Shown here in pieces: positions 14,566 through 24,700 of a stretch of 43,700 nt of DNA (position 1 is its first letter; the number at the start of each line of letters is the position of its first letter). Location of the stretch: NCBI GenBank assembly GCA_044350415.1, contig JBILHQ010000020.1:1-43700 (forward strand), read 5' to 3'. The notes below the pieces were generated by a model. The model did no database searches and was not told the origin of the DNA. It saw only the letters and a list, made by a program, of their open reading frames with translations. A program made the translations under genes and the position numbers. Source of the stretch: M3007 sp044350415 (lineage in GTDB: Bacteria; Bacteroidota; Bacteroidia; Chitinophagales; Saprospiraceae).

Positions 14566-15894
14566 TTATATTTTAACAAAACGGCCGCTCATGATTCTAT
14601 CCCCCGCTTTGACCCTTACTACATAATTACCCGCAGGAAGGTCCGATACTGATAAAAAACACTGCCCATTTCCGTATGTCGGGCTGCTCATCTTGTAAAT
14701 AGTACCCGACATGTCGACTACTTCAAACGCTGGATTTTCCAATAAACCGGCTTGGTCCAATGAAATATTTATCATACCCGTAGTTATATTGGGATAAATC
14801 GCTAATGGACTGCTTTCAGGCGATTTTGTTTCAGACGGCACTTGTGTAAGGATATCGACAACATTGCTAATTCCCTCATTGATAAAGTTAATTGGGTAGT
14901 AGCCACCGCATAAAAAGAGTTTATTAGGGGCGCTTACCGTAGAGATGCCATACCTGGGCTGCGAAAGTTGCTGCGCCGGTTCAAAGGCAGCAGTGGACGT
15001 ATTAAACACTTCCACGCTGGATACCTTATCTCCATTGACAATACCACCAGCAATATATATTCTGCTCCCCAGAAGCCCGATCCCCGGTCCAATCCTCGTG
15101 GATGTCATGGTTTTAGTGACCCAGGCAGCGGTTTGTTCATTGTAAATATAAATAGTATTAACAGCAGTACCGTTAGCCGCAAAACCACCAATAAAATATA
15201 ATTTGTTATTCACCGCAAAACTGGTCAAACTCTGTCTGACAGCCGGAAGTTGAATCACGGACCAGGTATTAGTCTGGGTATCGTAGATATCCACTGATTT
15301 TAAAGTGACGAAATTTTCATCAAAACCACCGGCAATAATAATTTTAGTGCCGGAGACCGTTACTGATGTCCTGTTTCGGGTCGTTGGCATTGCTAAGGTA
15401 GTCCAGGCATTGCTGATATTGTCGTACACCAAAATCAATTTTGAACTATCCGTATTATCGCTGAATCCACTGATAAAATAGGCTTTGTCGCCTATTACCG
15501 CAGTTTTCATTTCCCCTCTGGCAATTGGCAAATTAGATACAGACCATGTTTCGGTATCGGTATTATAAATATCAATTTTACTGGAATACCCCACGACCAA
15601 ACCTCCTCCGGCGAACAGTACTTTATTGCCCAGCACAGCTGTTGCAACCCCATAGCGGGATTGAGATAACACTGTTGACGACCAACCTTGGGTGGCAATA
15701 TCATAAATGTCGACGTGATTGGAAGTTATATACGATGGCGTATATTGGGTATACCCTCCAGCAAAGATTACTTTCCCATTTGCATAAACGCCCGACGCAT
15801 CGACTCTTGGATTGGGCAGTTCCGTTGCACTCCACTGGCTCCAGGCGATATGAAAAGAAGACAGGGTCAATAATAATGTTAGTACTTTTTTCAT
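14566..15894 (-). CDS. Secreted kelch-repeat protein with T9SS sorting domain
   Basis: 442 aa. Signal peptide MKKVLTLLLTLSSFHIAWSQ. Six to seven kelch motifs span residues about 25-350, each with the double-glycine strand (FAGGYT, FAGGGL, FISGFS, IAGGFD, FIGGFA, IAGGIV, LCGGYY) and a following DIYD...TW strand, which fits one beta-propeller. Residues about 365-442 form a type A sorting domain (LAIYPNITTGMINIS ... GNYVVRVKAGDRIMSGRFVKI). T9SS substrates with such a domain are cell-surface attached or released. The ligand is unknown. It is its own transcription unit, bounded by a hairpin downstream and about 470 bp upstream. Confidence 0.92.
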   Translation of the reverse strand: MKKVLTLLLTLSSFHIAWSQWSATELPNPRVDASGVYANGKVIFAGGYTQYTPSYITSNHVDIYDIATQGWSSTVLSQSRYGVATAVLGNKVLFAGGGLVVGYSSKIDIYNTDTETWSVSNLPIARGEMKTAVIGDKAYFISGFSDNTDSSKLILVYDNISNAWTTLAMPTTRNRTSVTVSGTKIIIAGGFDENFVTLKSVDIYDTQTNTWSVIQLPAVRQSLTSFAVNNKLYFIGGFAANGTAVNTIYIYNEQTAAWVTKTMTSTRIGPGIGLLGSRIYIAGGIVNGDKVSSVEVFNTSTAAFEPAQQLSQPRYGISTVSAPNKLFLCGGYYPINFINEGISNVVDILTQVPSETKSPESSPLAIYPNITTGMINISLDQAGLLENPAFEVVDMSGTIYKMSSPTYGNGQCFLSVSDLPAGNYVVRVKAGDRIMSGRFVKI

Positions 15895-16366
15895 TTTTTA
15901 AGTTGAATTAATTATTTGATTGAATAGTTAAATTGGATATGGTGGTTGGTGATTAGCATATATGTATTTAATTAAAAGTTCCCTGTCCTCATCAAAATAC
16001 CGATAAATATACCAAGTAACTCCAATGTGCTATTGAACACATGATAAAATTTATGGTAAATTGATCGCGTATTTTATTTGAGTGCGTGACAAAAACGGGG
16101 CGGATTAGATGAGAAATAACCTTTACCGATGAAAACCATAAGCCCTCATATTGATTCGTAAAGTATTGCCCAATTTTGTCACGCACTCATTTTAATTTAA
16201 TATTTATGTTTTTTATCATGGGAAAAGTTCAACATCGAGTAAGATATGAGGAATACGGAATGAGGATTAGAATCCGACTTTCACCCGTTCGCATTTATCT
16301 GAGCAGGTAGAATTTATTATAACCTTTTCTTCAGCACAAATCACGTCTTATGATCCATCTTGGTTC
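15895..16366. other. Intergenic region upstream of the kelch gene
   Basis: 472 bp, AT-rich, with no convincing reading frame. It holds the 109-bp inverted-repeat element at 16080-16188 and presumably the promoter of the kelch gene. Nothing else seen. Confidence 0.5.
16080..16188. repeat. 109-bp inverted-repeat element
   Basis: GAGTGCGTGACAAAA (16080-16094) is the exact reverse complement of 16174-16188. The inner parts are only weakly complementary. Its ends (GCGTGACAAA) recall the GTGTCACAAA ends of the element at 7608-7767, but the two are not clearly homologous. Confidence 0.5.
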
Positions 16367-16660
16367 CTACTCCAACATTGCATTATAAACCTTATCTGCA
16401 TTTAAATTAAGTTTTTTAATTACATAATAAATTAATTTATCAAAATCTGGGTCTTTTAATTTCCAATTTTCATAATCTGCCTTAGAAAATACATCCATTT
16501 CATCAAAACCAGATTCTGAATTCCATCGCATTTGACGATGGATATTGCTAGCCCAAAAATCGATTTTTTCTTCAAATGATTTTAAGGGATATTCCTCAGA
16601 CCAGAATTTATTACTGGAACTGATGTAGTCGTCTATTCTTTTTTTATATTTTTCATTCAT
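16367..16660 (-). CDS. 97-aa acidic protein, putative immunity protein separated from its toxin by an IS
   Basis: 97 aa, soluble, helical, rich in Lys, Asp, Glu and aromatic residues (YEPL-type Trp motifs: KFWSEEYPLKSFEEKIDFW), no signal peptide; AT-rich like the toxin. Removing the IS and one copy of its 6-bp target duplication leaves this ATG only 6 nt after the TGA of the 1226-aa ART toxin. That is the spacing expected of a toxin/immunity bicistron. The immunity function is inferred. With the IS in place, transcription from the toxin promoter now has to cross 1.3 kb of IS to reach it. Confidence 0.75.
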   Translation of the reverse strand: MNEKYKKRIDDYISSSNKFWSEEYPLKSFEEKIDFWASNIHRQMRWNSESGFDEMDVFSKADYENWKLKDPDFDKLIYYVIKKLNLNADKVYNAMLE

Positions 16661-16671
16661 AATATATCAAA

Positions 16672-18002
16672 CAATGGTTCGTGAAGAATTAGTGGTTGTT
16701 AAGCGGCGATTTTGCCAAGATTATATAGTTTTTTGATGGCCGGATGATTTTTTGTGATGTTCGGGATATTGGCGAACACGTCAAAAAGTCTGTCGACCAT
16801 TAGTTCATTGAAATACTGCGTTTTAATGTCGGCCATTGAGAAAGGTCCTCTGAGGTCTTTTTCGATGGACAAGTGGTGAACTGCTTTGGCTACCGACACA
16901 GCGGTAAGCGACATGTTGAAATGGTATTCGAGGGCTTTAGGGTTTCTGCTTTGTGTGTCTTCCAGACCAGTATGTTGCTTGGCGTCACGGTATAAAAACT
17001 CGATTTGAAAACGGCTTTTGTCCCAGGGCCAAATATCCTGGGCGGGGAATCCCAGGTCGGTGCAGATGAATATTTTGACCGATTTGATTTTGCCTCCTTC
17101 CTTCAATTCATGAACAATGGCTATCTTGACCAGGCGCTTGAGCGACTTGACATAAACGACACCTCCATAAATGCATTGTTCTTCACTTTGAGCGATGCAT
17201 GGCAAATGTTCGGTGTTGGGGCTTCGAGCAGAAAACCGTTCGCCATATTTTTTAGGCCGCCCTTTTTGCCCTTCTTTTTTGGATGGTGGCGTGTAATACA
17301 TCACAGCGTCGTCGCGCAAGCGGGTGATGACATGTAGTCCACTTTCTATTGCGATGTCTACAAAGGATCTCTTTGGAAAAAAGGCATCCATACCTAAACA
17401 CTGACTCATTTCAAGCAGTTTTGGTGCTTGTTTCCGAAATAAATCACAATAAAAACCCATCAGCCCCTGGCCTTGTTCCGGCATAGTTTGAGCCGCAAAA
17501 TAATGTAAAGCGGTGTTGGTATCTATATCCACTGCCGCAAAGCCGCACAATTCCAGACCCCATTTTGCTCTGCTTTCACAGCCTGACCAAAAGTAGCCAA
17601 CCCCGGGTGTATACTTGCCACTTTTGGAAATATACGAAGGATCAAAGGCCATCATCCGCTTGTAACTTGTATGTGCTTTGATTAATGTCAGATTGAATTT
17701 TTGAAAATCAAATCCGGCATTATGATGGTTACGATACGTCATTTCGTTCTTCTCGCCGTAACGTTCAAAGTTCAAATACGTATACCGACCACGGATCGAT
17801 AAAAATAATTCCAAGTGGTGATCAAAAAAACCCCATTGCCACTTGTTTAGTTCCGGCATTTGACGCATTATTGTGCTCGTGAGTGTTTAGATGCTCATAG
17901 GGCAAAATTTGGTTTGTGTGTCGCAACTGCAAACTTAAACTTTTTCCCATTTTTATTAATATGCTTTTAAATCGGCAGATCCGATTTCTTTACTAACCAT
18001 TG
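16672..18002 (-). mobile_element. Complete IS (IS4-like), 1331 bp, with 6-bp target duplication
   Basis: The ends CAATGGTTcGTgAAGAA (from 16672) and, on the other strand, CAATGGTTaGTaAAGAA (from 18002) form imperfect inverted repeats of about 18 bp. The flanks ATCAAA (16666-16671) and ATCAAA (18003-18008) are an exact direct repeat. The right copy contains the stop codon of the ART toxin (18004-18006). One transposase gene fills the element. Both ends and the duplication are intact, so the insertion looks recent. Confidence 0.85.
16699..17868 (-). CDS. IS4-like DDE transposase
   Basis: 389 aa, full-length reading frame. The C-terminal segment FQIEFLYRDAKQHTGLEDTQSR carries the Glu of a DDE triad in the IS4-type setting (Y-x-x-R...-K). 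An upstream Asp candidate is in GFAAVDIDTNTALHYFAAQT and another in LGMDAFFPKRSFVDIAIES. It catalyses cut-and-paste movement of the surrounding IS. The start at 17868 (MRQMPELNKW) gives a normal length. The family beyond 'IS4-like' cannot be fixed by eye. Confidence 0.88.
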   Translation of the reverse strand: MRQMPELNKWQWGFFDHHLELFLSIRGRYTYLNFERYGEKNEMTYRNHHNAGFDFQKFNLTLIKAHTSYKRMMAFDPSYISKSGKYTPGVGYFWSGCESRAKWGLELCGFAAVDIDTNTALHYFAAQTMPEQGQGLMGFYCDLFRKQAPKLLEMSQCLGMDAFFPKRSFVDIAIESGLHVITRLRDDAVMYYTPPSKKEGQKGRPKKYGERFSARSPNTEHLPCIAQSEEQCIYGGVVYVKSLKRLVKIAIVHELKEGGKIKSVKIFICTDLGFPAQDIWPWDKSRFQIEFLYRDAKQHTGLEDTQSRNPKALEYHFNMSLTAVSVAKAVHHLSIEKDLRGPFSMADIKTQYFNELMVDRLFDVFANIPNITKNHPAIKKLYNLGKIAA

Positions 18003-18003
18003 A

Positions 18004-21000
18004 TCAAAGTTCGCTTAAAAATATTATAACAACACCATTTGCATCTGGAGGAGATATGAAATTAACACGAAAATTCATTCCAGGAGGTAAAATAAGCTCA
18101 GATATAGGATAATTTCTAAAATAGATACCATCAGCTAAATTTGAAATATCCTTTGCTGCTGAGTTAGTTTTTAAATCAAACTCCATTCTAATCTTTACAT
18201 TTGGATCTGTTAAAAAAGATGCTTCTGGAGTTGAGCCTAAAGATATGAACTCCCCATGCGGAACATTGGTTCCTACTGGATATCGGGCTAATATTGCATT
18301 CATTTTATCTTGAATATTAGGAGGCTTTACCTTTATTCCACGATATGCAATATTTTCAGGCCAAGATGGCAACTTATTTAGACCAGAAGATATTAATTCT
18401 ACAATTTGTTGAGTTTTATTTTGATTGATTCCAGACCGAAGCCAATCGTTTAGGTCCTTATAAAAAAAATTAGTTGTAAATCCAAAAATGGAATAAATCT
18501 CTGAGTCACTCAACCCATATTGATTATTAGATTTAAATAAATCAATCATCTGATAAAATTCATCTCCATAGTCTACTCCATGCCTGGTAAATAAGTCTGA
18601 TTTATTTATACCAAATGATTCTATCGTACTAACATAATCATCAGGGTATGTAGTGATTGCCTTTACAGCGCGTATCCTGACCAAGTTTAAGTCATTTGGT
18701 GGGTTATTAAATTTATTCCAATAATCTTGTCCTAATTTTTTAAAATAATCATCAAATTCTATCCAACTATTAATTTTTCCTGGATTATTGGTTAAAAACT
18801 CTTCTAAACCAGGTAAGTTACTGAAATCACCAGCAAGGTTTGATAATGTAGATGTTTTCTTCCTAACTATGGGAAAATCATATAACATCTTCCAAGCCTT
18901 TAATATCATTTCTGTAACTTCTTCCAAACTTATTCCAAAAGATTTGGTTTCTGCTAAGTCAGAAAAAAAAGATTTTTGGGTATTTACTGACCAAATTGTT
19001 ATTTTGTTTTTTAATCCAATATCGAGAAGTTTGCGAGCATCACCGACATTTGCAATCAACTGATTTCTGAGAGCCAAATTATTTAGTGCTTCTGGATATG
19101 CTTCCTTAAGTAGAATACCTAAATCATCTTCAAGTACGATTATCCTTTTTATTAAATTTCCGGCTGCGTTAGTTTTTTGAATTTGGGTCAGTTTATATGA
19201 TCGTCCTCCTGTTAGTGAGCTAAACTCCGGGCCTGTTTTCATCCACCCTACCGGGATATCACTTTTAATTGGGTTTAATAAATTTCCAGTTTCGTCAAAC
19301 AATAGTATAGGTAATTGTTCTAATTCGGAAGCTGTTAATGTTGATACTGACAACATTGGGATAGATTCGTGACGCATTGCAGTTTTTGCAATTTGAAATC
19401 CAGTTGCTGTCTCAACAGTAATATTTACTTCCTCAAAAAAATAATCAATCCTTTTACAAAAATAAGTGACAAACCTAAAATAGCGGTTAGATAACCTGGC
19501 TGCCGGTAAAAGACGTTTAATCAGAGGCATTGCTTGTGAAAACGGGGAAGTTATTTCCGAAGGAAGATAATAACTAACCACAATCCCCAAAAAATATCCA
19601 GCAAGGTAAGAGTTTAATGTTGATCCTCTCTCACCGGTTTTCAATGCAAAATCCCGAACTTCGTTCCCTAATACTTCCGTCAAGAAGGCTTGGTATCGTG
19701 ATAAGCTATCAAAGCTGAATGAGTTACCGTCAAGTACTTCCTTTGCATACTTATCATCGGTCATTATTCGCATCGTATTAGCTCCCATCTCTCCCAGAAG
19801 TGGTGTTGCCCCAATTAAATCAATTATGCTATTCCAAACACCTGCTGCCAAGGCTATGCGATGAATTTCATATCCAGGAGTATAAAATTCGGATGAATAT
19901 ATTCCAATTGGCTTGTTTGGGTCTGATGTTGGATAAACACAGCCTGTAGTTGTTACACTTTGTTCTTCAAAAAGCTGTGAAAGGTTAGCAACATTACTAG
20001 AAAAATATGCAAAACCACTCAACGCGTAATTGGGCATTGAGCAATTGTAATATCTTTCCGGGATTCGGGCTTTTTGAACAAACCAGCCTAAAGCCCCCAT
20101 TGGAGCACTGACTACACCAAAAACTGCACCAATATTTCCATGGCTTACCTCAACAACAGATTCGCAAAATCGATCAAAATAGTTTTTTATTTTCGGAAAA
20201 TTGCCATGCTCTTTTATTGATTTACTATAAAGAATCTCAAAACGATATGTGTGGTATTCAATATGAATCCAAAGTAGGGATCGATATTCAGGTTCAAGAG
20301 ATTTGACATATTGCATCCATGATTGAATCGTATTATCATCAGTAATCACAATATCAAAATTTAGCGAATCTAAAATTTTCAGACCAAGAAATTGCTCTTT
20401 TACGATACTAAATCCGCCTGTGTAGTCATAAATTTTTGATTTGGCATAATTTGTTATATCAATACGGACGGTATCTAAAAGGCCGGAAGAGTACTGCGCC
20501 TTTTTTAAAAAGTCGACGATGTCAATTAATTCATTTTTAAAAAAAGGCAAACTGTCTTTTGCATGACATTCTGGGTTATATTCTTTTTCAGGAAACTCAG
20601 ATAAATAATTAATATTTAATGTACTAAAAGTCACCTCAGATACTTTTCCGCCTGGGAATATATCCAGATTTGATGAACCAACAAGAAAAGTACGCGCCGT
20701 ATCATTTTTAATATTGGAAACTATCGTTCCATTTTCAGAGGGAATAAATAAAGTTTGCGGTGAATAAAAATCTGTATAATCAGCTTCCTCTGTGTTAAAT
20801 ACCTTTGGTGCATAGCCTGTAAAGTTACCTGTTTTTACGTTTCTCCATGCATAATAGATTTTACCCGTTCCATCATTAAATTTGATAACAGATCCTCTAG
20901 GGGCCTGATTGTTTTCACAATTTGCATACCATGCTGTAAAACTCTGATTTGGCGTATTAAAAACTTGCCCTGATGGAGTAATTCTGTCAAAAAGATCAGG

Positions 21001-21684
21001 AGACTCAGTTCCATCCTTTGAAAGTACGGGGGTTGCCATTGTAAATCCTTCACCATATGTTTCTAACACTGTATAAGAAAACAAGAACTGGGTGAAGTTT
21101 TTTATTCCAGAGGCTTGAGCTTGTTTTACCCTGGACGGATTACGCTTACTGTCATTGTACTCCTTATATATAAACTCTTCTCCCTGCTTTTTAATTTCGT
21201 CATTTGGATAAAAGAAAAAAGCTGGAATTTCATTCTCAGGAAGTTTAAAGTATATTCTTAAATCGTCTAACTCTTTACTTCTTTTCCATATTTTCACAGT
21301 AATAAAATAAAACTCCGAATTTGAGGCTGCCTCGCTAATATAACTATTCACCACATCTTCAGTTTGGGACTCCTTCCCTTCTGTTATTCGATATAACCCT
21401 AAATCATATGCTTTAAAATTTAATCGAGCATTTTCACTTAATTTATCATTAAGGTCTTTCAAGGCATTTTTCAATTTTTTCTCACTCCCATCATCAAAAC
21501 CGGTATAATTATTCTCCTGCACCTCAAAACTCACCACCTTCAGTCCCAATTCTAAAGTATCCCCCGGCACTTGCCCCCAAATCTCCCCCGGCAGCAACAA
21601 TGCTGCCGGGAGTAAAATCATAATTAAAAGCCGCAAAAAGCGCGAAAAAAAGATTGTATTATTGATGATAATTTTGTTTTTCAT
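18004..21684 (-). CDS. Secreted polymorphic toxin with C-terminal ADP-ribosyltransferase-like domain
   Basis: 1226 aa. Signal peptide in residues 1-38 (LLIMILLPAALLLPGEIWGQ). Residues about 40-190 share a domain with the 716-aa protein (FKAYDLGLY, RIYFKLP). Around 900-1000 is the linker seen before toxin domains in Bacteroidota polymorphic toxins (LAGDFSNLPGLEEFL..NPGKINSW). The last ~190 residues look like an R-S-E class ART: IAYRG with Arg at about 1115, EFISLGST with Ser at about 1148, and YPISELILPPGMNFRV with Glu at about 1196. The usual ExE first acidic residue is Ile here, so activity is not assured. No T9SS sorting domain. It follows the 2380-aa gene by 27 bp. AT-rich. An IS sits at its stop codon. 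Confidence 0.85.
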   Translation of the reverse strand: MKNKIIINNTIFFSRFLRLLIMILLPAALLLPGEIWGQVPGDTLELGLKVVSFEVQENNYTGFDDGSEKKLKNALKDLNDKLSENARLNFKAYDLGLYRITEGKESQTEDVVNSYISEAASNSEFYFITVKIWKRSKELDDLRIYFKLPENEIPAFFFYPNDEIKKQGEEFIYKEYNDSKRNPSRVKQAQASGIKNFTQFLFSYTVLETYGEGFTMATPVLSKDGTESPDLFDRITPSGQVFNTPNQSFTAWYANCENNQAPRGSVIKFNDGTGKIYYAWRNVKTGNFTGYAPKVFNTEEADYTDFYSPQTLFIPSENGTIVSNIKNDTARTFLVGSSNLDIFPGGKVSEVTFSTLNINYLSEFPEKEYNPECHAKDSLPFFKNELIDIVDFLKKAQYSSGLLDTVRIDITNYAKSKIYDYTGGFSIVKEQFLGLKILDSLNFDIVITDDNTIQSWMQYVKSLEPEYRSLLWIHIEYHTYRFEILYSKSIKEHGNFPKIKNYFDRFCESVVEVSHGNIGAVFGVVSAPMGALGWFVQKARIPERYYNCSMPNYALSGFAYFSSNVANLSQLFEEQSVTTTGCVYPTSDPNKPIGIYSSEFYTPGYEIHRIALAAGVWNSIIDLIGATPLLGEMGANTMRIMTDDKYAKEVLDGNSFSFDSLSRYQAFLTEVLGNEVRDFALKTGERGSTLNSYLAGYFLGIVVSYYLPSEITSPFSQAMPLIKRLLPAARLSNRYFRFVTYFCKRIDYFFEEVNITVETATGFQIAKTAMRHESIPMLSVSTLTASELEQLPILLFDETGNLLNPIKSDIPVGWMKTGPEFSSLTGGRSYKLTQIQKTNAAGNLIKRIIVLEDDLGILLKEAYPEALNNLALRNQLIANVGDARKLLDIGLKNKITIWSVNTQKSFFSDLAETKSFGISLEEVTEMILKAWKMLYDFPIVRKKTSTLSNLAGDFSNLPGLEEFLTNNPGKINSWIEFDDYFKKLGQDYWNKFNNPPNDLNLVRIRAVKAITTYPDDYVSTIESFGINKSDLFTRHGVDYGDEFYQMIDLFKSNNQYGLSDSEIYSIFGFTTNFFYKDLNDWLRSGINQNKTQQIVELISSGLNKLPSWPENIAYRGIKVKPPNIQDKMNAILARYPVGTNVPHGEFISLGSTPEASFLTDPNVKIRMEFDLKTNSAAKDISNLADGIYFRNYPISELILPPGMNFRVNFISPPDANGVVIIFLSEL

Positions 21685-21711
21685 AATTGTAGTATTGTTT
21701 AGAGGCGGTTA

Positions 21712-24700
21712 TTAGTTGTTGCTGAAATTTTTGAAATACACCGGCATACCTTCTGTTGTTTTTTGACCATTCGGCAAGTGGTAACCGAAGTAGAAACTGT
21801 ATTCCGTATTGGCCAACGGCTTGATATTGCCGCTTAAACTGTACAATTGGCGAAGCAGCGTCCCGTTGGTTCCCGGTTCATTCAGGATATCAAGAAATAT
21901 CTGCGATTCACAGCAATGCGGACTATTGGGCACGGTAAATGAAGCGGGGATGCAGGAAACCGTAAGGTTGGCATTGCCATTTCCGGCGGTTGCTATATCA
22001 TTGCACTCATCCATGATGGCATAACTCAACTGACTTGCAAAACCCTGGAAATCACTACGAGTGGTACTGAACAGTTTATTCCTGATCTCTACGTTGGCAT
22101 TGGTTATTCCGGGAGCGGCAGAATTGTACAATTCAATATCCACCCTTGGCAATACCGTTTCTCCGTTAACCTTACAAAGGATATAGTCAGAAGGCAGGTT
22201 TCCCTGGCCATAAGGTTTGAAATTCCGGGTAAAGCGCAGGGCATCATAATATTTCTGAATATCTGAGATCAGGCTGTTATCGCCGTGCAAAATGGGGATC
22301 AAAGGCTGCACATTGTTTTCGCCGTACAACTCCAGGGCATCAAATGGCTCCATGGATGCAGTCAATAATAATTCACCTGACAGACTGGATTTAACAGCAT
22401 TGGTCTTAAAATAATTCAGTTTCTCTGCGAATTTATTGAAGGTACTGGTGCGGAAATAAACAGTGTAAAGCGACCTGTCGACATTCGTTACAATTGGTCC
22501 GCCTCCCGGGTTTTCGGCGGTGCCACCATTCCCGAATTTGGAGGAACTACCGCCTGTTCCGGCCAGGGTGATCTCTTCGGCGAGCAGCATCAGGTCCATT
22601 CGATATACCTGATTGGGTGCTAAACCGGCAGGAAGTTCAAATTCGATCATTTTGCCACCAGGCCATGCAGTAGCAGGCACTAATGCCTGCAGCCCCTGGT
22701 TTTTAGTAACGAAGCCTACGGCCAGATTGGCCCCTGTCAATATTTCCGGTTGCCCATCGCGCAATTCAATATAACCTTTATTGGTTTCACCTTTATAAAG
22801 ATTATACATGCCGTTTTGGGGGTAACTCGACCTTACATTGGAGGGCGGGATCACATTGGGGGAAGGGCCGGTGGTAAACACCACGGTTTTTGTTTCCGCT
22901 TTGATGGAGTCGCCGTCGTGCCGCAGTTCAATACTGACTGTAAACTCGTAAGTAGTGTTGCCTTCGAGGAAATTGGGCAATAAAAAGGTTCTGGTGTGTT
23001 GGTCAACATCCGAGACACTTATTGAACCACTCCTTTCATTGCCAGATCCTGCTTCTGTGAACATTGGCACAATGGTCCCATCTGCTTTTTTTAGTTCAAT
23101 CTGTTCCAAAACGGTAGTGTATACCTCTTCTGTCCCATCATCAGCATATACCGTAAATGAACCGGCTGCGGGTACCCCAAAGTAAACGGTAGGTTTAATA
23201 TTTACCTCTACGTTTTCTGCTTTATCGCCGGGCAGAATATCTTCAATCAGTTTTACATACTGGGCACTGCTCTCCTCCGAACTGTCGTCACAATTTTTAC
23301 CCAGTGTAAACTTAAAGTTACAGTTACCATGTACCAATCCTCCCAGAATGCGGTACTCGCCGCCTACGGCACCCCGTGCCCAGAATGGATTCGGGAGTTT
23401 GACTTGCAAGGCCGCCGCTGCACCGATTTTCATAATCGGGAACTCTTTGTTTTTGTAAGTAACTCCCAAATCTGCATCTATATATGCCCATGCCTGTCCT
23501 GAAGCATACCAGCCGTTGATACCTAATGGTTTGTTATTGTTATTGGAGCAGGTGATACCTTCATATTGCTGCAACATGACATCGAATCCAATTCCGGCAT
23601 CGAGTTTACCATAAAAAATCAAAAATTCTAATCGCGGGGTGTGCAATTCGATACTTTCACCCAAAGCAAAGCCTCTTCCGGAGGCTCTTCGGCTTTCATT
23701 TGCCATAAAATTGCTTGCGCCCGTCATTTGTTGCACATAAGCAGGCAGTGGAGGCATGGCCGGAATGCCAGTCCCCACACAGAAATAAGCCTTTACAGTA
23801 GCTAATTCCACCGTGGTACTGCCAATTGGAATGCTTACTTTTACGCCTAATCGTTCCGAAGGAGTGCCAATATTGATATACCATTTTTCAGGGTCGAAGT
23901 GAAGGACGGCTTTGCCTAAAGCATTATTTGGGCCAGCACCAGTAAAAGCATTTTCCACGTTGGCAAAAACGGCTAATTCTCCATGGAGGGTTCTCGTAGC
24001 GAAAACATAGGTAATCGCAAAAGAAGCAGAAACGGGGGCTTCCGCTGTGGGCGAGCTATTGAAAAGTGCCGAAGTCCCGAACTGTATGGGTGCCATGATC
24101 CGTGCAGAACCATAAAGCGCAATATCTTTAATGCCGCCGCCGTATGCCGGAGCATTAAACCTTATTTCAAAGGTTGCTCCGCCATTAAATATTTGATCAT
24201 TACCAGAGGTGGCCACGATGATCGTTGCTTTGATACCTAAGCCAATAGCAGGACTTGGCGTATACTTGATACCGGATAATGAAACGCCCAGACCGTTGGG
24301 CAAAGCAAATGCATTGGCTGCATGATCTATGCCAGCAAAGGCATTAGAATCGCGGTCCATGTGGTAATAGCATCCGCCTCCAAAGCCCCTGATTTGCAGG
24401 CCGCCGAGGTCTATTCCCGGACTCAAACTCACTAAAGCATCGACGAAAAAGTATTTGTAATCATTAATTTTTCCAAACTGGGCCAATGCTTCCACTCCAA
24501 AACCACCGCTGCCTGATTTGTTTAATCCGGAGAAAGTAATCGCTACTCTGCCGCGAAATCCTTTACCAAAAACCGGGTCATTCTTATACCATATAATAGA
24601 ACCTTTCAGGGCATCAACTCCTTTGAAACTGGCATTGACATTGATTTGTTCCACGTCGTAATCCTTGTATTTCCAGCGCTGACGGCCACCCACTGTCACC

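Noticed and set aside
16080..16188. Terminal repeats of the nearby IS
   Set aside because: Sequence differs from the IS ends at 16672 and 18002, which have their own target duplication.
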